Below, one piece after another: positions 1-6,338 of a stretch of DNA of 7,845 nucleotides. This stretch comes from an uncultured Planctomycetaceae bacterium. Its GTDB lineage: Bacteria > Planctomycetota > Planctomycetia > Pirellulales > JACPPG01. The notes below the pieces were generated by a model. The model worked only from the letters and a program-made list of their open reading frames with translations. It was not told the origin of the DNA and did no database searches. The stretch lies in contig CAMFLN010000110.1 of the NCBI GenBank assembly GCA_945957305.1, positions 1 through 7,845 of the forward strand, read 5' to 3'. A program made the translations under genes and the position numbers. Numbering within the stretch: the stretch's first letter is position 1; each line of letters starts with the position of its first letter.

Positions 1-1677
1 GGCATATTGGACGAACGAACGCTCGCCGACGAAGGATTCGCCGATCCCCTCGACCTGACTCAATTCATAGGCCGACAGCAGTTTGGTGGTCTGCGTGGTC
101 AGGTTGAATTCCTTCGCCAGCGCGTCGAAATCTATCGGCGTCGGAGGTTGCAGGCTCTTGTCACGCTCATGGTTAACCTCCCACCGGGTACGCTTGTCGC
201 CGTACTTGACCAGTCTTTGCTCGCGCACCTTGTTGAGGACTTCCTGCATCTTTTGCGCGGCCTTGCGACGTGCCAGTTCCGTGCGAATCGAGGCTTCGAC
301 CTTCCACAACGGGTCGTGCTTGGGAGGGACGACGTCCTGCGGCAGGGCATATTCATCTTTGAGCGATTCCGTTTCTGCCGCGGCCTTCTCTTCCGGTTTC
401 GCTTGCTCCGTGGCAGCGGTCGCAGCAGTGGCCGTTTCAGGGGCGGAAGCCGCGGGCGCTTCAGGCTGCGCGTCAGCTTGCGCAACTGCAGTTACAGCGG
501 GTAGCGCGGGTTCGTCCGCTAGAGCAAGCTCGACGCCATTCAGGCCGCGCGGTGCACGGCTCTGCGGCGGGGTGGCCGGAGCTTCGGTCGAGGGTGCTGA
601 CGGTGTTGTGGCTGACGGCGCCGCTTCGGGCGTTGCAGCCGGGGTCTCGGCGGGCTTCTCTTCCGCTGGTTTGCCTTCTTCGGGCTTGGGCTCTGCCGGA
701 GCTGAGTCGGAGGGTTGCTTCGCCGGCTTGTCGGCCGTTGGTTCGGTCGCCGGCGTTTGGTCTTCGCCCGGCGTTTTCTCCGCGTCTCCTGCGGGGTTTT
801 CTTCCGCGGCGTTAAAATCACCGGTGTAGAGGTAGCGCGTGTCCTTATTCTTCTCGTACTCGTTGACGATCTCATCGTAAGTGACCGCGCTTGGGTCTTC
901 GAACTTCTCGTAGTCGGCCACCAGGTATTGAATGGCGATCTTGGCCGGGATCTTGAAGCCGGGCGAGGGGGAACCGGGAACCGGCTCCAATTCCTTGTAA
1001 TTGTCGAACAGCGTCTGGATCGCGGTGTTGTCCGGTTCGCCGACCTTGTCAATGAAATCAGCCACGGCGACGGGGACGGCCTCGATCTTGGCCCGGTTGT
1101 TCAGCTTCTGATAAGACTCCCAGCGTTCGGCAGGGGTCGCTTGCTGGCTACCCACGAAACCAGCCGTCATGCGTTGCGCCAGCAGCTCGTTGCGCAGGGC
1201 ATCGTACAACTGCCGGCGGCTGATGCCGCCACGGCGACCACTGATGCCGTTCAAAATCTCTGTGAATTGGTCACCGCTGAGTCGATTGTCGCTCAACAGT
1301 TGCAGGAAGCGGGTGATTTCCTCATCGGTCATCCGCATGCCCATCTGCTCGGCCTTCCGGGCCAGCAGCATGGTGTCGACCACGCCCCGCTCGGTTTCCG
1401 AGCCGAAGTAACCTTGCGGCGCAAATCCGTATACGGCCGCGATCGTCTGCTGGGCAAATCGATTGGCCAGCGCCCGGGCAGCAAGCATGCGCGCCAGGTC
1501 GGTCTCGTGGATGTCGCCATATAAAGTAGTCTCGGCGACGACCGGATCATTACCGCCGCGGCCGCTGCGCATGCCGAACAAGGGGTCGAAAAACACAAAG
1601 GCGATCATGGCCATCACGCCCAGCACGGCCATCATCCAACGTTCATGTTTACGAAAGACCGAGAACGCGCTTGCCAT
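1..1677 (-). CDS. SurA/PpiD-like membrane-anchored folding-factor homologue (3' end outside window)
   Basis: The frame is open from the ATG at 1677-1675 down to base 1, giving 559 codons with no stop, so the C-terminus is missing. The protein starts with a short basic segment (residues 1-13), then one hydrophobic helix at about 14-30 (WMMAVLGVMAMIAFVFF), which suggests an N-in anchor with the rest outside the cytoplasm. Residues about 55-270 are helical and resemble the SurA N-terminal chaperone region, including a stretch like KIAIQYLVADYEKF followed by YDEIVNEYEKNKD. Residues about 284-439 are a low-complexity Ala/Pro/Glu/Thr/Lys linker. A charged helix (about 452-490, with ELARRKAAQKMQEVLNKV) follows, like the helix found after the rotamase domain in PpiD proteins. 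I see no recognisable parvulin domain in the visible part, so prolyl isomerase activity is uncertain. The family call is from pattern memory, and a planctomycete-specific membrane protein of unknown role is the alternative. The coding frame is clear. The start is supported by a GAGGGG motif nine bases upstream. Confidence 0.82.
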   Translation of the reverse strand, partial: MASAFSVFRKHERWMMAVLGVMAMIAFVFFDPLFGMRSGRGGNDPVVAETTLYGDIHETDLARMLAARALANRFAQQTIAAVYGFAPQGYFGSETERGVVDTMLLARKAEQMGMRMTDEEITRFLQLLSDNRLSGDQFTEILNGISGRRGGISRRQLYDALRNELLAQRMTAGFVGSQQATPAERWESYQKLNNRAKIEAVPVAVADFIDKVGEPDNTAIQTLFDNYKELEPVPGSPSPGFKIPAKIAIQYLVADYEKFEDPSAVTYDEIVNEYEKNKDTRYLYTGDFNAAEENPAGDAEKTPGEDQTPATEPTADKPAKQPSDSAPAEPKPEEGKPAEEKPAETPAATPEAAPSATTPSAPSTEAPATPPQSRAPRGLNGVELALADEPALPAVTAVAQADAQPEAPAASAPETATAATAATEQAKPEEKAAAETESLKDEYALPQDVVPPKHDPLWKVEASIRTELARRKAAQKMQEVLNKVREQRLVKYGDKRTRWEVNHERDKSLQPPTPIDFDALAKEFNLTTQTTKLLSAYELSQVEGIGESFVGERSFVQYA

Positions 1678-1686
1678 GCCTAAAAT

Positions 1687-1692
1687 CCCCTC
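1687..1692 (-). promoter_or_regulatory. Ribosome binding site of the SurA/PpiD-like gene
   Basis: On the minus strand GAGGGG lies nine bases before the ATG at 1677. It is a good Shine-Dalgarno match at normal spacing and fixes the start just ahead of the hydrophobic anchor. Confidence 0.6.
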
Positions 1693-1707
1693 AGGCCGCG
1701 GCCACTA

Positions 1708-1727
1708 TCAGGTAAACTGTCAGGTAA
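1708..1727. repeat. Direct repeat TCAGGTAA, two copies 12 bases apart
   Basis: TCAGGTAA occurs exactly at 1708-1715 and 1720-1727, a start-to-start distance of 12 bases, about one helical turn. The copies sit 31-50 bases upstream of the minus-strand start codon, where a regulator or the -35/-10 area of that gene could be. Being an operator is inference only; two exact 8-mers this close are unlikely but not impossible by chance. Confidence 0.4.
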
Positions 1728-1740
1728 GAAGCCTTGACAG
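1718..1740. repeat. Inverted repeat CTGTCA / TGACAG
   Basis: CTGTCA at 1718-1723 is the exact reverse complement of TGACAG at 1735-1740. In RNA the stem could extend to eight pairs with one G-U, around a short loop. It overlaps the second TCAGGTAA copy and the TTGACA hexamer, so it could be an operator or a leader hairpin of the minus-strand gene. Confidence 0.35.
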
Positions 1741-1762
1741 CCGGGTAATCGAAAGGTTAAGG
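1734..1762 (+). promoter_or_regulatory. Weak sigma-70-like promoter candidate
   Basis: TTGACA at 1734-1739 is a perfect consensus -35. With a 17-base spacer it is followed by TTAAGG at 1757-1762, a poor -10. If used it would give topA a leader of over 300 bases. The match may be chance, especially as the -35 is half of the inverted repeat. Confidence 0.2.
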
Positions 1763-1781
1763 AGTGAGCGTCCGGCCCACG

Positions 1782-1793
1782 ACCATTAATGGT
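1782..1793. promoter_or_regulatory. 12-bp AT-rich perfect palindrome, possible operator
   Basis: ACCATTAATGGT is its own reverse complement over 12 bases, with an AT-rich core in GC-rich surroundings. Such dyads are typical of sites for dimeric helix-turn-helix regulators. It lies in the divergent region about 105 bases from the minus-strand start and 300 bases from topA. No regulator gene is present in the window to pair with it. Confidence 0.3.
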
Positions 1794-2091
1794 TCCGATT
1801 GTAGGGCTAATCGACGTAAATGCAATGTCAAACAGGAGTCCCGTCGATCGGCAGGGCCGCGCAAGGCGCGCCAGTTAACAGCGCGGTCCGATTGAGATAA
1901 GAAGAAAGTGCCTGTCGGCGGCTCATCTGTGCACGATCGACTTTCGATCCCCAGGGAATGCGCCGCCAGGAATCGACGCGGCCAAGTTGAAGACCCCGAC
2001 AGAGAGCGGAAGCTTCGTGCCAGCGACTGTAATTCGGCGGCAACGAGGATTTTGCTAGACCCAAACGTATTGCGACGAACGGCAGAGATAA

Positions 2092-4776
2092 ATGGCGCGC
2101 AAAGCAGCTTCGAACGGAAAATCACTGGTGATCGTCGAGTCGCCGGCCAAGGCCCGCACGATCAGCAAATTTCTCGGACCCGATTACGTCATCGAGGCTA
2201 GCATTGGCCACGTGCGGGATTTGCCGCAAGGGGCCAAGCAGATCCCGGCGGAGTTCAAAAACGAAGATTGGGCCTACCTGGGCGTCAACGTCAACAAGGA
2301 CTTCGACCCCGTCTACATCATTCCCCCCGGCAAGACGCAGCAAGTTCGCAAATTGAAAGGGCTGCTCAAGGACGTCGATCAACTCTACCTGGCGACGGAC
2401 GAAGACCGCGAAGGGGAGGCCATCAGCTGGCATCTGCGCGAGCTGCTCAAGCCGAAAGTCCCGGTGCGGCGGCTGGTGTTCCACGAAATCACCTCCGAAG
2501 CGATTCATGCGGCGCTCGAACACCCGCGTGACATCGACGACCACCTGGTCAAAGCGCAAGAAACCCGTCGCATCGTCGACCGGCTGTACGGCTATGAAGT
2601 GTCGCCGCTGCTCTGGCGCAAGGTGCGGCCACGGCTTTCGGCCGGCCGCGTGCAAAGCGTCGCCGTGCGGCTGATCGTCGAGCGCGAGCGCGAACGGATG
2701 AGCTTCGTCTCGGCCAATTACTGGGACTTGTTGGGGACCTTTGCCAAGTCGAGCGGTCAGACGTTGCAGGCCGGGATGCAGACTTATCAGAAGCGTCGCG
2801 TGCCCACGGCCAAGGATTTCGACGCCTCGACGGGCAAGATCAAGGACCCGGGGCTGCTGTTGCTCGATCGGCAAGGCGCGATCGACCTGGCTGCACGCCT
2901 GCAGCCGGCCGAGTTTCGCGTGGCATCGATCGACGACAAGCCTTACACCAGCAAGCCCTATCCGCCGTTTACGACCAGCACGCTGCAGCAAGAGGCAAAT
3001 CGCAAGCTGGGCTTTACCGCCCGCCGCACGATGCAGGTCGCCCAAAGCTTGTACGAAAACGGGCACATCACTTACATGCGTACTGACTCGACGAATCTGG
3101 CTGCGGTGGCGATCGAAGCCGCCCGCGAGCTGGTCTCGTCGCAGTATGGCCGCGAGTATTTGCCCGAGACGGCCCGCGAATACCGCACCAAGGTCAAGAA
3201 CGCACAGGAAGCACACGAAGCAATTCGCCCGGCAGGGCATCCCTTTGCGTTTCCCGAGACGTTGCGCAACGTTCTCTCGGCCGAGGAATTCCGGATTTAT
3301 GATCTGATCTGGAAACGCACCGTGGCCAGCCAGATGGCCGACGCTCGCGGACGCCGCATCTCGATCACGATCGAAGGGGACGAGGCTGTCTTTCAGGTCG
3401 GTGGCAAGACCATCGACTTCCCGGGTTACTTGCGGGCCTACGTCGAAGGCTCGGACGATCCAGCGGCCGAGCTGGCCGACAAGGAAACCGTGCTGCCCGA
3501 CGTCAAGGTGGGCGAAGTCCTCGCCTGTCACGAGTTGGACCCCAAAGAGCACAACACACAGCCCCCCGCGCGCTACAACGAAGCGACGTTGACCAAGGCG
3601 CTGGAAGAGCTGGGCATCGGCCGGCCGAGCACCTACGCGGTGATCATCGAAACGATTCTGGCCCGCGAGTACGTGGTCAAGCGGGGCAATGCGCTGGTGC
3701 CGACCTGGGTTGCCTTCTCGGTTTCGCAATTATTGTCCGAGCATCTGCCCGACCTGGTCGATTACCGCTTTACCGCGCAGATGGAAGACGATCTCGACGC
3801 CATCAGCCGCGGCGAGCGGAAATACACGGATTACCTGAAGAGCTTTTACTTTGGGAACGGCGCGACGGGCTTAAAGAAGCAGCTGGAAAACAAAGTCGAT
3901 TCCATCGATGCGCGCGACGTCAGCCGGATTTACCTCGGCCAGCCTGACAACGGTGAAGTGATCAATGTTCGGGTTGGGCGCTACGGCCCCTTCCTGGAAC
4001 AAGGGGAGCGACGGGCGAGCATTCCTGACTCGGTCTCGCCGGATGAGTTGACGCTCGACGCGGCGCTTAAATTGCTCGACCAGGCCGCCGAAGGTGACAA
4101 GCCCCTGGGTTACGACCCGAGTAGCGGCAAGCCTGTCTATCTGAAGACCGGACGCTTTGGTCCCTACGTACAGCTCGGCAGTCCCGATGACGAAGAGAAG
4201 CCCAAGAACGCGTCGTTGCTCAAGGGGATGAAGCCTGAGGATATCACGGTGGACAAGGCGCTGGCGCTTTTGTCATTGCCGCGCAACTTGGGCGAAAACC
4301 CGGCCACGGGGCTGACGATTACGGCCTACAACGGGCGATTTGGACCCTATGTGAAAAGTGGCGAAGAGACGCGCAGCCTGCCGTCGGACCTGTCGCCGCT
4401 GGACGTGACGTTTGAACAAGCGATCGAGCTGTTGGCCCAGCCGAAAAAGCAGCGCCGCGGCTTTGGCGCCGCCAAGGAGCCGCTCAAGGTTCTAGGAACC
4501 TCGCCGGTCACTAAGCAGGAAGTCAAGCTGATGGAGGGGCGTTACGGTCCCTACGTCACGGACGGCGTGACCAACGCCTCGTTGCCCAAGCAACAAGTCG
4601 CCGAAGAGGCGACGCTGGAACAGGCGCTGGCCCTGTTGGCGGCGCGTGCCGAAGCAGGCCCGCCCGAGCGCGGCGGCCGCAAGAGTGCTGCGAAGAAAAA
4701 AGCCCCCAGCGCCGCGAGCACCAAAACTGCGAAGAAGTCGGCCAAAAAGAAGAAAAAGCCGGCGGCAGAAGAGTAG
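2092..4776 (+). CDS. topA: DNA topoisomerase I (type IA), zinc-finger-less form
   Basis: The 894-residue protein relaxes negatively supercoiled DNA by passing a strand through a transient single-strand break, keeping chromosomal supercoiling in balance with gyrase. The TOPRIM domain comes first, with the invariant glutamate E16 in VESPAKA and the Mg-binding DxDxE cluster D103, D105, E107 in ATDEDREGEA. The active-site tyrosine is Y328 in ITYMRTDS, followed by R330. The type IA core runs to about residue 600. The C-terminal part has no CxxC zinc fingers (I find one cysteine in the protein, C479) and instead carries four repeats marked by GR(Y/F)GP(Y/F) at 629, 687, 748 and 816. These match the topoisomerase C-terminal repeat also known from actinobacterial TopA. 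The last 36 residues contain 12 lysines and are probably a DNA-binding tail. The ATG at 2092 places ESPAKA near the N-terminus as usual, although only a weak GGCAGAG precedes it by four bases. All catalytic residues are present. Confidence 0.97.
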   Translation: MARKAASNGKSLVIVESPAKARTISKFLGPDYVIEASIGHVRDLPQGAKQIPAEFKNEDWAYLGVNVNKDFDPVYIIPPGKTQQVRKLKGLLKDVDQLYLATDEDREGEAISWHLRELLKPKVPVRRLVFHEITSEAIHAALEHPRDIDDHLVKAQETRRIVDRLYGYEVSPLLWRKVRPRLSAGRVQSVAVRLIVERERERMSFVSANYWDLLGTFAKSSGQTLQAGMQTYQKRRVPTAKDFDASTGKIKDPGLLLLDRQGAIDLAARLQPAEFRVASIDDKPYTSKPYPPFTTSTLQQEANRKLGFTARRTMQVAQSLYENGHITYMRTDSTNLAAVAIEAARELVSSQYGREYLPETAREYRTKVKNAQEAHEAIRPAGHPFAFPETLRNVLSAEEFRIYDLIWKRTVASQMADARGRRISITIEGDEAVFQVGGKTIDFPGYLRAYVEGSDDPAAELADKETVLPDVKVGEVLACHELDPKEHNTQPPARYNEATLTKALEELGIGRPSTYAVIIETILAREYVVKRGNALVPTWVAFSVSQLLSEHLPDLVDYRFTAQMEDDLDAISRGERKYTDYLKSFYFGNGATGLKKQLENKVDSIDARDVSRIYLGQPDNGEVINVRVGRYGPFLEQGERRASIPDSVSPDELTLDAALKLLDQAAEGDKPLGYDPSSGKPVYLKTGRFGPYVQLGSPDDEEKPKNASLLKGMKPEDITVDKALALLSLPRNLGENPATGLTITAYNGRFGPYVKSGEETRSLPSDLSPLDVTFEQAIELLAQPKKQRRGFGAAKEPLKVLGTSPVTKQEVKLMEGRYGPYVTDGVTNASLPKQQVAEEATLEQALALLAARAEAGPPERGGRKSAAKKKAPSAASTKTAKKSAKKKKKPAAEE

Positions 4777-4787
4777 ACGCGAATTCC

Positions 4788-4810
4788 TGCGACTGGAGCC
4801 CACGGTCGCA
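4788..4810 (+). terminator. Possible topA terminator hairpin
   Basis: TGCGAC at 4788-4793 pairs exactly with GTCGCA at 4805-4810 across an 11-base loop, beginning 12 bases after the topA stop codon. No U-rich run follows (only ATCTT), so it is a weak intrinsic terminator at best. Confidence 0.3.
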
Positions 4811-4832
4811 ATCTTGCGGTCTGTCGAAACAT

Positions 4833-4862
4833 AGCGAGGCTGATATTTGCCGCCACCTCGCT
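4833..4862. terminator. Hairpin between convergent genes, possible bidirectional terminator
   Basis: AGCGAGG at 4833-4839 pairs with CCTCGCT at 4856-4862 over a 16-base loop. It lies about 56 bases after the topA stop and 43 bases after the LRR gene stop on the other strand. On the minus strand it is followed by TATGTTTC, a modest T-rich stretch, so it fits the LRR gene slightly better. The call rests on position and pairing only. Confidence 0.3.
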
Positions 4863-4866
4863 CCAA

Positions 4867-4894
4867 CTGCCCTCTGCCTGCTGCCCACCGCCCG
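4867..4894. repeat. Four tandem degenerate heptamers (CTGCCNN)
   Basis: Four 7-base units follow one another without gaps: CTGCCCT, CTGCCTG, CTGCCCA, CCGCCCG. Flanking sequence does not continue the pattern. The array ends ten bases short of the LRR gene's stop codon, between two convergent genes, so it would lie in that gene's 3' untranslated region. Intergenic short tandem heptamers are known from cyanobacterial genomes (STRR elements); whether this one belongs to a dispersed family here cannot be told from one copy. Confidence 0.5.
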
Positions 4895-4904
4895 CTATTA
4901 GCAG

Positions 4905-6194
4905 CTACCAAGTGACCTTCACACCGGGTACGGCTTGCTTCAATTCTTCGATTCCCTCTTCGCTCACTTGAGTGAAGCTGAGATCGAGCGACTTGAGCTT
5001 CTTCAGTCCCTGTAGCTTTTTCAAGCCTTCGTCCGTGGTTGACGTGCTGGCCAGGCTGAGCGTGTTGAGGTTCTCGAGCGCGGCGACGGTGGCGAGCCCT
5101 TCGTCCGAGACCGGCGTTCCTTCCAGGTTCAGGTACTGCAGATTTTTCAGCCCCTTGATCTTGGCCAGGCCCGCGTCGGTGACGCGCGTTTGCCACAGGT
5201 CGAGTCGCTCGAGCCCCGTCAGGCCGGCCAGGTGTGCAAGCCCTTCGTCAGTGAGCGCGGTCTCGGCGAAATCGAGAACCTTGAGATTCTTGAGCCCCTC
5301 GATGGCCGCCAAGCCTGGTCCCTTGACGGCGGTATCACGAACTTCAAGCCGCTTTAGTTGCTTGAGATTCTTCAGATGCGCGAGGCCGGCATCGCCGACT
5401 TTGGTACGCAGCAGGTACAGTTCGTCGAGCGCCACGAGCGGCTCAAGCTGGGCCAGGCCGTCATCGCTGACGCGCGTATCTTCCAGCCACAGACCCTTGA
5501 GCTTCGCGAGTTTACTAATGGATTTCAGTCCTTCGTCGGTAACCCCGGGATTGCGCAGCTTGAGTCGTTCCAGGCTCACGAGCGCCGGCAGGTGGGCCAT
5601 GCCGGCATCGGTGACGCCGACACAACCGCGCAGATCGAGCACTCGCAGCTTGGTCAGCGGCGCGAGATTGGCCAATCCTTCGTCCGCCGTGTTCGTGTAC
5701 AGCAGATGCAGTTGTTCTAGCTGCGGCAACTTGGCCAGGTTCTTCAGGCCTGCGTTCGTGACTTGCGAGCAGCGCCGTAGATTGAGCGATTTCAGCGCCT
5801 TCAGCGGAGCCAGCTTGGCCAACCCTGCGTCCGACACGCTGGTGTTTTCCAGCGACAGGTCTTTAAGCTTCGCGATGCGGGCGATGGTCGCCAATTGCGC
5901 GTCCCCCACACCGGGGCCGGTGACGATCAACTGCTCGAGCTGCGTGAGCGGAGCGACCAACGCCAAATCGGCATCGGTGACCGGGTGCTCGCCGAAGTTC
6001 ACACTCGTGATCTGCTTGGCGTCGTTCAGCTTGGCCGTGCCGCTGAGCGCCTCGATCGCAGCGGCCGTGGCCGAGTCGTCCGCTCGTGCCAGGCAAGGAG
6101 TCATAGTCGTCGCGAAGACTGTCCACAGGCTGAGGCCGACGAGAGAGGCGATGCGTGTCACGGATGGAATCTCACCAGGAGGAAGCCCGGGCAT
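4905..6194 (-). CDS. Secreted leucine-rich-repeat protein
   Basis: The 429-residue frame encodes a signal peptide followed almost entirely by leucine-rich repeats. The hydrophobic stretch at about 16-33 ends in CLARA-DD, a good signal peptidase I site; the cysteine there is not in a lipobox. From about residue 60 to the end I count 15 units of mostly 24 residues, with the consensus LxxLxLxxTxVTDxGLAxLxxLxx. Two units are 25 long and have Cys in place of Thr (RRCSQVT, RGCVGVT), as in cysteine-containing LRRs. Such repeats form a curved solenoid that binds proteins or other ligands; no enzymatic domain is present and the partner is unknown. The ATG at 6194 has no clear ribosome binding site. 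A GTG at 6161-6159, nine bases after GGTGAG, would give a more typical signal peptide beginning MTRIASLVG and may be the real start. The gene converges with topA and lies 144 bases after the oxidoreductase gene, beyond a strong hairpin, so it is probably transcribed separately. Confidence 0.9.
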   Translation of the reverse strand: MPGLPPGEIPSVTRIASLVGLSLWTVFATTMTPCLARADDSATAAAIEALSGTAKLNDAKQITSVNFGEHPVTDADLALVAPLTQLEQLIVTGPGVGDAQLATIARIAKLKDLSLENTSVSDAGLAKLAPLKALKSLNLRRCSQVTNAGLKNLAKLPQLEQLHLLYTNTADEGLANLAPLTKLRVLDLRGCVGVTDAGMAHLPALVSLERLKLRNPGVTDEGLKSISKLAKLKGLWLEDTRVSDDGLAQLEPLVALDELYLLRTKVGDAGLAHLKNLKQLKRLEVRDTAVKGPGLAAIEGLKNLKVLDFAETALTDEGLAHLAGLTGLERLDLWQTRVTDAGLAKIKGLKNLQYLNLEGTPVSDEGLATVAALENLNTLSLASTSTTDEGLKKLQGLKKLKSLDLSFTQVSEEGIEELKQAVPGVKVTW

Positions 6195-6268
6195 CGCTGG
6201 CGACGCCCGGAGAAAGTAGCAGGTAGAAACATTCGACGCGGAAACGAACGATCAGCAAGGTAAGCGAA

Positions 6269-6307
6269 CAGGCTGCCAGGGAGGAACGAGCCAACCCTGG
6301 CAGCCTG
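6269..6307 (-). terminator. Perfect 13-bp hairpin, probable terminator of the oxidoreductase gene
   Basis: CAGGCTGCCAGGG at 6269-6281 and CCCTGGCAGCCTG at 6295-6307 are exact reverse complements separated by a 13-base loop. The hairpin starts 31 bases after the stop codon of the minus-strand oxidoreductase gene. In that direction it is followed by TTCGCTTACC, so the U-tract is poor. A factor-assisted terminator or an mRNA 3'-end stabiliser are alternatives. No gene on the plus strand ends here. Confidence 0.6.
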
Positions 6308-6338
6308 AGTGTTGTCACGAATTAATCGCCGGCCGTGG

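Larger units (their letters stand above)
1678..2091. other. Divergent intergenic region with no supported gene
   Basis: These 414 bases lie between two divergent starts. Short open frames exist on both strands (about 1828-2125 minus, 1908-2201 plus), but their predicted proteins are Arg/Ser-rich, resemble nothing I know, and overlap the topA start. The region holds direct repeats, an inverted repeat, a palindrome and one weak promoter-like pair, all close to the minus-strand gene. A further imperfect pairing, CCGCGC at 1857-1862 with GCGCGG at 1881-1886, could form a hairpin in a topA leader. The half nearer topA has no obvious promoter; a lone TGTAAT at 2028-2033 is the best -10-like hexamer and has no matching -35. 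Confidence 0.6.

Noticed and set aside
83..829. Ala/Ser/Gly-rich open frame of 248 codons on the plus strand
   Set aside because: It is the complement of the Ala/Pro/Glu-rich linker of the minus-strand gene; low-complexity GC-rich DNA keeps several frames open.
540..1052. Minus-strand frame of 170 codons rich in Arg, Pro and Lys
   Set aside because: It is a shifted frame of the SurA/PpiD-like gene, whose own frame runs unbroken through this stretch; the Arg/Pro bias is the usual sign of a shadow frame.
1757..2125. Minus-strand frame of 122 codons in the divergent region
   Set aside because: It overlaps the topA start and has no ribosome binding site that I can see and no recognisable protein features.
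2122..3729. Open frame of 535 codons on the minus strand opposite topA
   Set aside because: It lies wholly antisense to the conserved topA core. Long antisense frames are expected in GC-rich genes, and its predicted protein shows no recognisable motif.
4972..6219. Open frame of 415 codons on the plus strand opposite the LRR gene
   Set aside because: Its Ser/Arg-rich protein is the mirror of the repetitive LRR coding sequence. The minus-strand reading has a signal peptide and clear repeats.
6195..6338. Possible operon linking the oxidoreductase and LRR genes
   Set aside because: A 144-base gap with a perfect 13-bp hairpin just after the first stop codon argues for separate transcription.
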